From: JBBQZU01 sp041749535 | GTDB taxonomy: Bacteria; Bacteroidota; Bacteroidia; Flavobacteriales_D; Cryomorphaceae | Direction: 5' to 3' | Length of the DNA stretch: 28,679 bases | NCBI GenBank assembly: GCA_041749535.1 | Contig: JBGTBE010000040.1 | Coordinates: 1-28,679, forward strand | In this document: piece after piece, positions 8,185 to 16,473 of the stretch | How the letters are laid out: each line of letters begins with the position of its first letter | Numbering within the stretch: position 1 is the stretch's first letter | Position numbers and translations under genes: made by a program | Notes under the pieces: generated by a model | What the model was told of the DNA's origin: nothing | What the model saw: the letters and a program-made list of their open reading frames with translations, nothing else | Databases searched by the model: none

Positions 8185-9514
8185 AGCGAAGGGATTCAAT
8201 GGGGTTTTGGTTGGCCGCGCGCCTGGCAGGGGTGATTCCGAAAACCAAACCCACTGAGGCTGCAACGCCAAATGAAATGGCAATAGATGCCATGGAAATA
8301 ATGGTTTTGATCCCTGCAAATTGGCTTACTCCCCAGGCCAGGGTTACACCGAGTACAATGCCTATTAATCCGCCGCTGATGCTGATAAGCACTGCCTCGA
8401 ACATAAATTGATACACAATATCCGCTTTTTTGGCTCCCAGTGAAAGGCGCAGGCCTATCTCCTTGATGCGCTCGAGCACCGATGCGAGCATGATGTTCAT
8501 AATGCCAATGCCGCCAACCAGCAGAGAGATACCAGCAATAGCGCCAAGTACATAGTTGAATAGTTCATTGTTTCGCTTTTGCTGCTTGAGCAACAACTCG
8601 GGAATCTCTATCTGGTAATCGACCACGCCATAATGGGCGCGGCTCAGTATGCGCTGCACCACTTCAGCGAGGTTTGAGAGCAATCCGGTTTCATCCACCT
8701 GCACCACCATGCGGTCTATCTGATGGTAATTGTTGCTCCGGGCTTCCATTGCGGCTTCATCTTCTTCTTCGTTGGAGTTTGCCTGCCTGATCATAAACTC
8801 TGTGACCATATCTCGGTTCTGATAGCGCACCAACACCGTTTGCAATGGAGCGTACACATCCATATTGTAATCGCGTATGCCAAGGTTGGAGCGGCTTTGG
8901 TCGGTGATGATGCGCTCGTTGAGCACGCCTATGATTTCCAGCCACTGATTGCCTACTTTCAAAGATTTGCCTATGGGGTTTTCTGTAGGAAAAAAACGTG
9001 ATTTGATACCCTTCCCGATGATACAGACGGCATCTCCCCGCGATCGGTGTATGGCACTGAACATGCGCCCTTCAGATAACTGAAAGTTGAAAATCTCGAA
9101 ATACACAGGCTCCACCCCTACCAGTTTTGCCGAACGGCGCACGCCAGCGCTGATAAGGTAGGTATCCAGGATGATCTCGGGGCTCACCTTGCGGATACCG
9201 GGCAAGGTATTGATGGCTTCCGCATCGGAGAGGCGCAACCCAGGTGAAAATTTCTCCCGCTCCTGCGTGGCATCGGTTTCTTTAAGCAGATCTTCCCTTT
9301 GCTCTATTACCGGGGTTATTACAATGTTGTTCACCCCCACGAGTTTCATCTGTTCGTTGAGTTCCTCTTGTGTACCATTGCCTATGGCGAGCATGGCGAT
9401 GACGGCTGCTACGCCAAATATGATACCCAGAGCAGTGAGCAAGGACCGCATTCTATTGCTGAACAAGGCTTCAAAGGCTATTTTGAAGTTGAGTAAGAGC
9501 CGGTCTCTGTTCAC
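8177..9514 (-). CDS. ABC-type exporter permease, MacB/FtsX-like
   Basis: 445-residue inner-membrane protein. An N-terminal membrane helix (about residues 20-45, SLLTALGIIFGVAAVIAMLA) is followed by a large periplasmic MacB-type core domain (about 50-315), then three C-terminal helices of the FtsX domain (about 322-430) with the characteristic GGIGIMNIMLASVLERIKEIG segment. No ATP-binding domain is present; E. coli MacB has one fused at the N-terminus. The start is GTG in a GTGA 4-bp overlap with the adaptor stop. It acts with the adaptor and TolC-like channel as a mechanotransmission-type exporter; the ATPase must be encoded elsewhere. Confidence 0.92.
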   Translation of the reverse strand: MNRDRLLLNFKIAFEALFSNRMRSLLTALGIIFGVAAVIAMLAIGNGTQEELNEQMKLVGVNNIVITPVIEQREDLLKETDATQEREKFSPGLRLSDAEAINTLPGIRKVSPEIILDTYLISAGVRRSAKLVGVEPVYFEIFNFQLSEGRMFSAIHRSRGDAVCIIGKGIKSRFFPTENPIGKSLKVGNQWLEIIGVLNERIITDQSRSNLGIRDYNMDVYAPLQTVLVRYQNRDMVTEFMIRQANSNEEEDEAAMEARSNNYHQIDRMVVQVDETGLLSNLAEVVQRILSRAHYGVVDYQIEIPELLLKQQKRNNELFNYVLGAIAGISLLVGGIGIMNIMLASVLERIKEIGLRLSLGAKKADIVYQFMFEAVLISISGGLIGIVLGVTLAWGVSQFAGIKTIISMASIAISFGVAASVGLVFGITPARRAANQNPIESLRYE

Positions 9515-10878
9515 CTTTTTCCTGAGGAGGTTTGTTGACCAATAATCTGCATTGCAGGTGCTTCCGGGATGGTATCAACTACTTCTGGCTCAGCTGGAGC
9601 GGCATCTTTAACCGATCTTTTGCCGTCGAGTTCGCTAAGCAGGTTCACCTCGTCATTTTCCATTCCTTCTACTTTGGTGAGGTAAAGCACATCACCCTTT
9701 TCTACTCCTAACTTTACTACCACATCGTTTCGGTTGGGGGTGCCGAGCATTACTTCCTGTTTTTGCACATTCATACCCCGGCGGCGAAAGACATAGGTGA
9801 TGGTATCGTCCTGGTTGAAGAGACATTCCAGGGGAATGGAAAGTACATTGTCCAACTTTTCAGTGATGATTTGGTTGCTCGTGGTCATCGAAGGCCTCAG
9901 CAATTCATCCTTCTCCTTCACTTCTATGGTTACCCTAAATACTTTTGCATCGGAGTTGGGTTTTTGCTCTCCTACATTGGCCACTTGCAGTACCTTGCCG
10001 GTAAAGGTTTTGTCGGGAAAAGCATCGAGACCGATGTTCACTTCCTGACCGGGGTGCACACTGCGAATGTCCACTTCGTTGATGTAAGTAATTGACAGCA
10101 TGGTGGTAAGGTCGGGCAAGGTAGCCACCACAGGATCCCAGGCGCTAATCTGCGACCCCTTCTTGATGGGGCGCCCGTTCCAGTCCTTTCGGTAAATGAG
10201 CATACCCGATTCAGGGGCCATAATTCTGAAATTCTTCATCAGGTCCTGCATGCCCTCGAGGCTGTTGGCGGCTTTTTGGCGGTTCAGGCTCACCTCCTGC
10301 ATTTTGGCGGCATTCTGCTGTTTTTTTATTTTGTAATTCTCCTGTGCCTGCTGCAGGCCGCGCTTGGCTTTCTCCAGATTAATTTCAGCCTGTCGGATGG
10401 TGGCAGGAGGCTCGTACCTGCTTTGGTCCAGGATGAGTTGTTGTTCATCTACGGCATAGTCCAGGTTGATGAGTTCGTCCCGCTGCTGCCGCATTTCGAG
10501 CGTGGTATCGAGCTTGGTTTGAATGTACTGGGATTCTATTTTTTCCAGCTCCAACTGTGCGTCCTTAATGTTGCCTGTAAGTTCCGATGGGTCTATGCTC
10601 GCCACGTAATCTCCCTTCTCCACCACGGTACCTTCGTCAATGATGTCCTGTATGGTCATGTTCCATATGCGGAAGTTGCGTGTGCCCTGAGGGCCTAGTA
10701 TTTCTACTGAATTTTTGGCCTCAAGCTCGCCGGTGGTGGTGATGTCTACAATGAACGCTCCATGCTGAACTTCTACAGTTACACCAGCACTTTCGGATGC
10801 GGGGGCAATTGTAAAATAATAGAGTGCGACAAGGACGATTCCCACAGCCGCAGCGATAAGTATGGTTTTTCGGTTCAT
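9511..10878 (-). CDS. Periplasmic adaptor (HlyD/MacA-type membrane fusion protein)
   Basis: 455 residues. An N-terminal signal anchor (residues 4-22, TILIAAAVGIVLVALYYF) is followed by the lipoyl/barrel-sandwich half-motif (about 35-95, with GTVVEKGDYVASIDPSEL), a long alpha-hairpin coiled coil (about 100-215), the second lipoyl half with MAPESGMLIYRKDWNG (about 225-245), then beta-barrel and membrane-proximal domains to about 420. The tail is Pro/Glu-rich. First gene of the three-gene exporter operon; it bridges the permease and the TolC-like channel. The closest functional type is MacA-like because the partner is a MacB/FtsX permease, not an RND pump. The about 80 bp upstream show no clear consensus promoter. 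Confidence 0.93.
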   Translation of the reverse strand: MNRKTILIAAAVGIVLVALYYFTIAPASESAGVTVEVQHGAFIVDITTTGELEAKNSVEILGPQGTRNFRIWNMTIQDIIDEGTVVEKGDYVASIDPSELTGNIKDAQLELEKIESQYIQTKLDTTLEMRQQRDELINLDYAVDEQQLILDQSRYEPPATIRQAEINLEKAKRGLQQAQENYKIKKQQNAAKMQEVSLNRQKAANSLEGMQDLMKNFRIMAPESGMLIYRKDWNGRPIKKGSQISAWDPVVATLPDLTTMLSITYINEVDIRSVHPGQEVNIGLDAFPDKTFTGKVLQVANVGEQKPNSDAKVFRVTIEVKEKDELLRPSMTTSNQIITEKLDNVLSIPLECLFNQDDTITYVFRRRGMNVQKQEVMLGTPNRNDVVVKLGVEKGDVLYLTKVEGMENDEVNLLSELDGKRSVKDAAPAEPEVVDTIPEAPAMQIIGQQTSSGKR

Positions 10879-11410
10879 GTATGGGTTAATTCATAGATGC
10901 GTAAAGGTTGCAAAATTCCCGGAGGCCTGTGATGTTTGAAGGAGTATCCCTCTGTGAGTTAGGATAATTTAGGATTATTTAACCTTAAGACGGAGCAGTT
11001 AAAAGGCAAGGATACAAGAGACTCAAATAAAAAAGAAGTGCCTCCACTTAATATTCACAGCGACTTTCAGAAGCGGTGTTATTAAACCACAGCGCTGACT
11101 TCTTCACCCTGGCGGACAAACCAATTGGTTTTATCCTGTTTGCGCGTGCCTTCCCAGGTTCAGAAACAAAACAAACACAAACAGGTGGAGATGCCGAAAT
11201 TCGATCTTCAGCAATTTTGAAAATGTAGGGCAATTCAAAATCATAGGTATTCGATCGACAACAACGCAAAGGTTAGTTTGACTCCAAGTCTCCGCCAATG
11301 CTAACTTAAATTATTCTCGCGCACAGCCCACATTCTACCACTTTCTGGTGCAATTTAACGGAGACAAACGCATCTGAGCCCCTTAGTTATCTTACAAGCA
11401 TCGCATTTAA
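10879..11410. other. Intergenic region between divergent transcription units
   Basis: 532 bp with no gene I can support. It separates the exporter operon (-) from the membrane-protein operon (+) and must hold both promoters, but no strong TTTG-N19-TAnnTTTG pair is visible. A perfect 14-bp palindrome, AAACCAATTGGTTT, lies at 11119-11132 and could be an operator. A 73-codon minus-strand frame (11048-11269) has no recognisable domain and no promoter, and is not called. Confidence 0.6.
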
Positions 11411-12766
11411 GTGCAAAGCTTATTTTTACCCAAAATTCACGCGGTGGAGTTTCTCTATACCTTACTATTCGTTGGCGTATTTGCTGCCATTGTTTGGAAG
11501 TGGTCTTTTTTTCGCTTTAGTGGTATAAAGGCAGGCTACATGGTGGGCATATTTCTGCTTAAAATGTCCTTTGGAATTGGCCTCGCTTACGTGTACCAAA
11601 CCTTCTACAACGACCGGCATACTAGCGATGCCTACAGGTTCTACGACGACGCTGCAGTAATGCACCGCAGTCTGGGCGAAGCGGGGCCTGGCACATACAC
11701 AAAATTGCTTACGGGAGTGGGGATGCGCAGCGACTCCACTGCCATGCGCTACTATATGGAAATGACCCATTTCGAGCGGCCGTTCTACACCGGATTTTTG
11801 AACGACAATGCCACCATTATCCGTGCAAATGCCGCCGTGATGCTGATATCACGCGGGGTGTACCACGTGCATACAGCGGTGTGGTGTTTTATGTCAATGA
11901 TCGGGCTCACCGCTTTGTTCAGGTTATTTCTTCAGTTTTTTCCGCGAAAGCGGGCCGCCATGTTCTTTTCTGTATTTCTGCTACCTACGGTGCTTTTCTG
12001 GGGTTCGGGGGTGCTAAAGGAGGGCATTCTGCTGTTGGGCCTTGGGCTTTTCCTGCTGGGATTTTTCAGGTTTATCCATGGCAACACACGCAAGCGTGAC
12101 TTTGCCAAGCTTATCGGTGGCCTGCTAATATTACTTTTCGCGAAGGGTTACGTACTCTTCTGCATGCTGCCGGCCATTGTGGGTTTGCTTTTGGTTAAAG
12201 GCAGTGGGGGGCGCAGGTTCTGGTTCTGGTTCAGCCTTCCCCATGCGCTTGCGGTTATTTTGCTCTTTGCCGGTCCTTACCTTGGCGATGGTTTTAAAAT
12301 CTCTGAGTTGATGGGTCTCAAGCAACAGGCTTTCTACAACGTTGCCGCCGAAAGCCATTCGGGTTCAGTGCTCGAAATAAATACCATAGACACCCCGGCT
12401 GACGTGTTGCTCAACATCCCCCAGGCGCTCACAGTTACCTACCTTCGCCCCTGGCCCTGGGAATGGACCAATTTGCTGTACATACCTGCTGCGCTTGAGA
12501 ACATGCTGCTGCTCATTTGCCTGCTCACCATGGTGTGGAATTTCAGACGGCCCTACGGGCTGGTAGTACCCATTTTTGCATTCAGCATAAGTTTTATCCT
12601 TGTACTCGGCACCCTTACGGGCGAGGTGGTACCTGTGCTTGGGGCTTTGGTGCGCTACAAGATGCCTGCGCTGGTCTTCGTTTTTGCCATGACCTTCGCC
12701 TGTACCGATCACGTACTTTTGCAGCGACGACTTCCATTTATCCGGAGAATATTGAGAAAATTATGA
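11411..12766 (+). CDS. Polytopic membrane protein, possibly GT-C/polymerase-like
   Basis: 451 residues with roughly ten hydrophobic segments, among them about 15-33, 42-60, 150-175, 184-205, 211-225, 238-262, 270-290 and three more between about 355 and 435. A long soluble loop lies between helices at about 60-140, and another at about 295-345. The motif FWGSGVLKEGILLLGLGLF (about 196-214) resembles a segment of Bacteroidota multipass envelope-polysaccharide proteins as I remember them; this is weak evidence. The start is GTG at 11411; a GTG at 11444 is an alternative. It overlaps the next gene by the ATGA at 12763-12766. A role in cell-surface glycan assembly is inference only. Confidence 0.75.
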   Translation: MQSLFLPKIHAVEFLYTLLFVGVFAAIVWKWSFFRFSGIKAGYMVGIFLLKMSFGIGLAYVYQTFYNDRHTSDAYRFYDDAAVMHRSLGEAGPGTYTKLLTGVGMRSDSTAMRYYMEMTHFERPFYTGFLNDNATIIRANAAVMLISRGVYHVHTAVWCFMSMIGLTALFRLFLQFFPRKRAAMFFSVFLLPTVLFWGSGVLKEGILLLGLGLFLLGFFRFIHGNTRKRDFAKLIGGLLILLFAKGYVLFCMLPAIVGLLLVKGSGGRRFWFWFSLPHALAVILLFAGPYLGDGFKISELMGLKQQAFYNVAAESHSGSVLEINTIDTPADVLLNIPQALTVTYLRPWPWEWTNLLYIPAALENMLLLICLLTMVWNFRRPYGLVVPIFAFSISFILVLGTLTGEVVPVLGALVRYKMPALVFVFAMTFACTDHVLLQRRLPFIRRILRKL

Positions 12767-13542
12767 GTGAAAAATCCACACAGAAAACAGCGCTGGTTAC
12801 GGGTGCCACGTCGGGCTTTGGCCTGGCCATTGCCTACAAGCTGGCCGCGGCACACTACCGCCTTATCATTACCGGCAGGCGCAGCGAGCGACTCAGCGAA
12901 GTTGCCGGCGAATTGAAAAAAATATACAGCGCTGAAGTGCTGCCACTTACCTTCGATGTACGCGACAGGAAGGAAGTGGAAAACAGCGTTGCCTCCCTTC
13001 CTGAAGCCTGGAAGAAAATAAACCTGCTGGTAAACAATGCAGGACTCGCTTTGGGAAAGGCCACCTTGCCCAATGGTGACCCTGAAGACTGGGACAGTAT
13101 GATTGATACCAATGTGAAAGGTCTGCTCTACGTCACGCGGGCAGTATTGCCTTTATTACGCAATGCGGATAGGGCGGCACATATTGTAAATATTGGCTCC
13201 ATAGCAGGCACAGAAGTGTACCCGGGTGGCAATGTATATTGTGCATCCAAGCATGCTGTTGATGCCATTAGCAAAGCCCTCCGTCAAGAGCTTTTGCCGG
13301 AAGGTATACGCGTAAGCCAAATACGACCGGGCCTGGCGGAAACCGAATTTTCGCTGGTGCGGTTTAAAGGCGATGCCGCCAAAGCCAGCGATGTGTACAA
13401 AGGCTACGAAGCCCTTGCCGCCAATGATGTTGCCGACCTGCTGATGTACATTGTAAAAGCCCCGGCGCATGTGTGCATCAACGATGTGGAGATAACACCT
13501 ACCGCCCAGGCAAATGCGGGGATGTTGCATAAAAACCAATGA
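12763..13542 (+). CDS. SDR oxidoreductase, YdfG-like
   Basis: 259-residue NAD(P)-dependent dehydrogenase. Seen: TGATSGFG (about residues 13-20), NNAGLALG (about 88-95), IGSIAG with the catalytic Ser (about 145) and YCASK (about 158-162). The segment NNAGLALG followed by EDWDSMIDTNVKGL is typical of the YdfG group (3-hydroxy acid/serine dehydrogenases, NADP-linked), and the ITGRRSERL strand end with basic residues also fits NADP. The frame is open to 12517, but the ATG at 12763 gives the canonical N-terminus and sits in an ATGA overlap with the membrane protein, so the two are translationally coupled. The substrate is not determined. Confidence 0.92.
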   Translation: MSEKSTQKTALVTGATSGFGLAIAYKLAAAHYRLIITGRRSERLSEVAGELKKIYSAEVLPLTFDVRDRKEVENSVASLPEAWKKINLLVNNAGLALGKATLPNGDPEDWDSMIDTNVKGLLYVTRAVLPLLRNADRAAHIVNIGSIAGTEVYPGGNVYCASKHAVDAISKALRQELLPEGIRVSQIRPGLAETEFSLVRFKGDAAKASDVYKGYEALAANDVADLLMYIVKAPAHVCINDVEITPTAQANAGMLHKNQ

Positions 13543-13575
13543 TGTAGGGCTTTCCAAAGGTTGGCGTTAATTTAA

Positions 13576-14454
13576 ATGAAACACTCAAGACCAGACATAT
13601 TATTGAGACCACTGTTCATTTTGGCTTTGGGGTTGTTGCTTCTAAATGACTTTTATCTGAAATTTGAGTTCCCGAACTTTTTGACGGGTAAACTCTCTGA
13701 TATAGCAGGACTTTTCCTTTTTCCATATTTCTTATCAAGCCTTCGGATTAAATGGGCTAAAACAATCTATATCGGAACAGCTGTTCTATTCCTGTTTTGG
13801 AAGTCTCCATTTTCACAGGAAGTAATCAATTTGGCACAGACCGTTGGAATTGGATTCAACAGAGTGATTGACTACACCGACTTGTTTGCGCTTATTATGC
13901 TTCCATTTTCATTGCAATACTTCCAAAAGCAACTTTCTACAGAGCAAAAAATTGGAAAGTATATAACGATTCCCTTGGGAGTAATTAGTCTGTTCGCAAT
14001 TTGGGCAACGACATTATCAAGAGAAAAAGTTGAAATGAACGTAAATATGAATGAAGAATATGAATTGCAAATGAGTAAAACTGACCTCTTCAATTCGATG
14101 CAAGCAGGACATGGTTATAGCGACACCTTACAGAAAAACTTAACAGACAGTCTTTTTTACTTGCACTTTGGCATTGTAGATGACGGCCGTGCAGACGTTA
14201 CAGCATTGTCGACCATTATTTCAATTGACTCAAACAGAACCAAACTGAGACTTGAAAAGATTCTAGACGTTTATATCACAGGCGGACTTTTTAGCGGAGT
14301 GGACAAAGATGATATAGAGCATTTCAAATCCATTTCCGCTGAAGATTTCAAGACTCATTTTGTAACGAACTTTATAGAGCCTATAGAAAAAGGAAAAGCA
14401 GAATTCATCTACTATGACAACAAAGCTGTTTATGATTCTCACCAAAACGAATAG
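13576..14454 (+). CDS. Orphan membrane protein
   Basis: 292 residues. Four likely membrane helices in the N-terminal half (about 10-27, 45-58, 63-76 and 96-112, plus one near 131-147), then a hydrophilic, probably non-cytoplasmic domain of about 145 residues with many Asp, Lys and Ser. The segment FPNFLTGKLSDIAGLFLFPYF near residues 33-53 is the most conserved-looking part. AT-rich compared with the SDR gene 33 bp upstream, so probably not part of that operon by origin. Function unknown. Confidence 0.75.
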   Translation: MKHSRPDILLRPLFILALGLLLLNDFYLKFEFPNFLTGKLSDIAGLFLFPYFLSSLRIKWAKTIYIGTAVLFLFWKSPFSQEVINLAQTVGIGFNRVIDYTDLFALIMLPFSLQYFQKQLSTEQKIGKYITIPLGVISLFAIWATTLSREKVEMNVNMNEEYELQMSKTDLFNSMQAGHGYSDTLQKNLTDSLFYLHFGIVDDGRADVTALSTIISIDSNRTKLRLEKILDVYITGGLFSGVDKDDIEHFKSISAEDFKTHFVTNFIEPIEKGKAEFIYYDNKAVYDSHQNE

Positions 14455-14483
14455 TTAAAAACTACCGTCAACAACCAGGCTTT

Positions 14484-14822
14484 CTATTGTTCCTCAATAA
14501 TTGATTGTCCTTTTGATTTATCTGCAGATGTCCATTCCCAATTTTCGTGCAGGCGTATTTTTCCGTTTTCAAGAATTTCCGGTCTGGATGTACATATTCC
14601 CGTCATTATCTCATTCTTGTGGTTTATTTGATGATAGCTCATATTAATATTTCCATTTTCATCAACAAGTCCTATTAGATGCCCTTTCTTAATCTTACCG
14701 CCTGAGTATTCAGATGTGAGAATATTTCCTGTTTGGATATATTTAAACACAGTTTCGCCTGATGTTTCCCCGTTTTCGGAATTTGAGAGAGGTCTGAATA
14801 TTTTTCCGTTATAATCAATCAT
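14484..14822 (-). CDS. Small protein of the family often labelled N-acetylglutamate synthase
   Basis: 112 residues. The pattern IFRPLSNSENGETSGETVF, then GGKIKKGHLIGLVDENGNI, then a C-terminal IRLHENWEW recalls a short Bacteroidota/Firmicutes family frequently annotated as N-acetylglutamate synthase. It has no GNAT or amino-acid-kinase domain, so that label is probably wrong and the real function is unknown. The fold is likely all-beta with repeated turn units (MORN-like spacing is possible but not clear). It begins 6 bp after a GNAT gene on the same strand and forms the last gene of a three-gene unit. Confidence 0.8.
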   Translation of the reverse strand: MIDYNGKIFRPLSNSENGETSGETVFKYIQTGNILTSEYSGGKIKKGHLIGLVDENGNINMSYHQINHKNEIMTGICTSRPEILENGKIRLHENWEWTSADKSKGQSIIEEQ

Positions 14823-14828
14823 TCAATT

Positions 14829-15236
14829 TTATTTTAGGTCATCTATTTCGTCCAAAACATAGCATTGCTCCCATTTTGTCATTCCAATTCTCGGATAGTA
14901 GTCCACAGCTTTGGGTGCAGATAGCAGTATCAGTTTTGCTTTTGGAGCCAGGATTTTAGTTTGTTTGATGAGTTCTTTCCCGATTCCTTGTTTTTGATAC
15001 TGCTCATCAACGGCGAGGTCAGACAAGTACGTGCAATACACAAAGTCAGTCAATGACCTTGCTACACCCACGAGTTTCCCATTGTGACGTGCTGTAATGG
15101 TTAAATTACCGTGTTCAAGCATTTTAGCAATTCTGTCAGGCTCAGAAATGGGTCTCCTTTCTCCCAATGTAGAATGTATGAGCAACTCAGTAAATTCTTT
15201 AATGCTCAAATCTGTTTCTTTTTGATACTTAATCAT
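14829..15236 (-). CDS. GNAT-family N-acetyltransferase
   Basis: 135 residues, the size of a minimal GNAT. The acetyl-CoA-binding motif A is visible as LAVDEQYQKQGIGKELI (about residues 73-90), with the Q-x-x-G-I-G pyrophosphate loop. Before it lies the beta-4 strand with YLSDLAV, and near the end YYPRIGM (about 113-119), the usual Tyr-containing helix. It starts 3 bp after the stop of a second GNAT gene and is followed after 6 bp by the small NAGS-like gene, so the three are one operon. The acceptor substrate is unknown; stand-alone GNATs of this kind often acetylate small amines or antibiotics. Confidence 0.9.
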   Translation of the reverse strand: MIKYQKETDLSIKEFTELLIHSTLGERRPISEPDRIAKMLEHGNLTITARHNGKLVGVARSLTDFVYCTYLSDLAVDEQYQKQGIGKELIKQTKILAPKAKLILLSAPKAVDYYPRIGMTKWEQCYVLDEIDDLK

Positions 15237-15239
15237 ACG

Positions 15240-15734
15240 CTATAATTTCATTTCGTAAAGCCAATACCTTTTACCAAATCTAGGCTCAATTTCTGCAATT
15301 ATCTCAAATCCAAGTTTTTCGTAGATGTGGCGGGCTTTGTCCATAAACTCGGAAGTATGAAGAGCAATTCTTTGCTCACCCTCCTTTTTAGCAAAATCAA
15401 TACACGCTTCAGTGAGTTTTTGCCCGAGCTTTAAACCTTTATATTTTTCAGAAACGGTTACAAATCGAATGTAACATTGTTCTGCACTAAAAATTTCGGT
15501 TGGATTTCCACTTGCGACCAAAAAACTCATTCCGATAATTTCGCCTTTTTCATTTTCACAAACAAAACTTCTGGAATTCTGTAATAAGTTCTTGTACAGG
15601 TTTTCGCTGGATAAAATGTTTGATAATTTGCCCCAATTATCGCTGGACAAATCTTTTTCAAATTGTTTCCAGGTATCTTGTCCCAACTCTTTTACAGAAG
15701 TTAAGTCGCTTATATTCCCCTCCCTTATTTTCAT
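15240..15734 (-). CDS. GNAT-family N-acetyltransferase
   Basis: 164 residues from the ATG at 15734 (MKIREGNISDL, a typical GNAT first strand). The frame stays open for 82 more codons to 15980, but that extension overlaps the neighbouring gene and looks like non-coding sequence, so the shorter start is chosen. Motif A is VTVSEKYKGLKLGQKLTE (about residues 93-110), followed by HTSEFMDKARHIYEKLGFE (about 131-149), the classic last helix and strand of GNATs. First gene of the GNAT-GNAT-small protein operon. A 12-bp direct repeat lies just upstream of the start (15738-15771). Confidence 0.88.
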   Translation of the reverse strand: MKIREGNISDLTSVKELGQDTWKQFEKDLSSDNWGKLSNILSSENLYKNLLQNSRSFVCENEKGEIIGMSFLVASGNPTEIFSAEQCYIRFVTVSEKYKGLKLGQKLTEACIDFAKKEGEQRIALHTSEFMDKARHIYEKLGFEIIAEIEPRFGKRYWLYEMKL

Positions 15735-15737
15735 TCC

Positions 15738-15771
15738 AAGTAGAATGTTTCTTTTGCTAAAGCAGAATGTT
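15738..15771 (-). repeat. Two 12-bp direct repeats before a GNAT gene
   Basis: On the minus strand AACATTCTGCTT and AACATTCTACTT (15760-15771 and 15738-15749), 11 of 12 identical, spaced 22 bp start to start, or about two helical turns. The nearer copy ends 3 bp before the chosen ATG. This could be a tandem binding site or a remnant of a cassette-linked repeat. Confidence 0.5.
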
Positions 15772-15909
15772 TTGAGCATAAGGCTTGTAGCGGTTCCCGA
15801 AGATAAATCTTTCATCCCAGGATAATCCCGATCCAAAGAATAAGTCCGGAGAGCAGGAGAGACCCGCCATAAGCTATATGCGCTGTTGTGAGTTCGGTTT
15901 TTTATTTCT

Positions 15910-16473
15910 TTACGGTAATAACCAAAATATCCAACCGCCCCAAAATTCATCATAAGCTTGATCGAAATCTTTGAATTCAAATGTGTCTGGCAAGTTCATG
16001 GAAATGACTTTTTCACTATATTCTTCTAGGTTGGTGAATTTCTCTATATCGTTTGTACTTAAATTCCAAATGAAATAATCTGTTTGGTCTTTGTTGGACA
16101 TTCCTACACAATAGTTACTCCTTACAGCGAAAGATTTAATCGTGAATTTCTCATTTTCATGTCCGTTCGGGCTAATGAATGACCAGTTGCCATTAATTTC
16201 CTCTATTTCTTTCCCGTGTCCAATAGGTATTCTTGCCGAATCGCCAAGTCCATGATCTCCCCAATATGTGAACATCCAGATAAAAAGGAGCCCAAAAATT
16301 ATTGATCCTGAACTTAACCAGAATTTTTTGCTGTTGACCGTAACTTTTTGAAACCAACTATATGAATTTGACTTGTTTATCTGTCTAAATACAATTAGAA
16401 GTATAAGAGAATAAACACTGGCCAAAATTGAAATTTTGACTAATTCGAATATGAAATGAAAAAGTACTTCCAT
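15910..16473 (-). CDS. Orphan protein with two membrane helices
   Basis: 187 residues. Hydrophobic segments at about 8-30 and 52-71 form a membrane hairpin. The rest is a soluble domain with an INGNWSFISPNGHENEKFTI stretch (about 93-112) that looks like small-beta repeat units, ending in an aromatic tail (WGGWIFWLLP). AT-rich like its neighbours. It ends 175 bp before the GNAT operon on the same strand. I do not recognise the family, and nothing in the context gives a function. Confidence 0.7.
   Translation of the reverse strand: MEVLFHFIFELVKISILASVYSLILLIVFRQINKSNSYSWFQKVTVNSKKFWLSSGSIIFGLLFIWMFTYWGDHGLGDSARIPIGHGKEIEEINGNWSFISPNGHENEKFTIKSFAVRSNYCVGMSNKDQTDYFIWNLSTNDIEKFTNLEEYSEKVISMNLPDTFEFKDFDQAYDEFWGGWIFWLLP

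Noticed and set aside
8185..8319. 45-codon N-terminal extension of the TolC-like protein
   Set aside because: It overlaps the permease C-terminus and would hide a clear signal peptide starting at 8184.
11048..11269. 73-codon minus-strand frame in the intergenic region
   Set aside because: No recognisable domain, no -7 box before it, and composition is not protein-like.
12517..12762. 82-codon N-terminal extension of the YdfG-like SDR
   Set aside because: It lies inside the membrane-protein gene in another frame, and the canonical SDR N-terminus starts at 12763.
15735..15980. 82-codon N-terminal extension of the GNAT
   Set aside because: It overlaps the next gene, and the GNAT fold begins at MKIREGN (15734).
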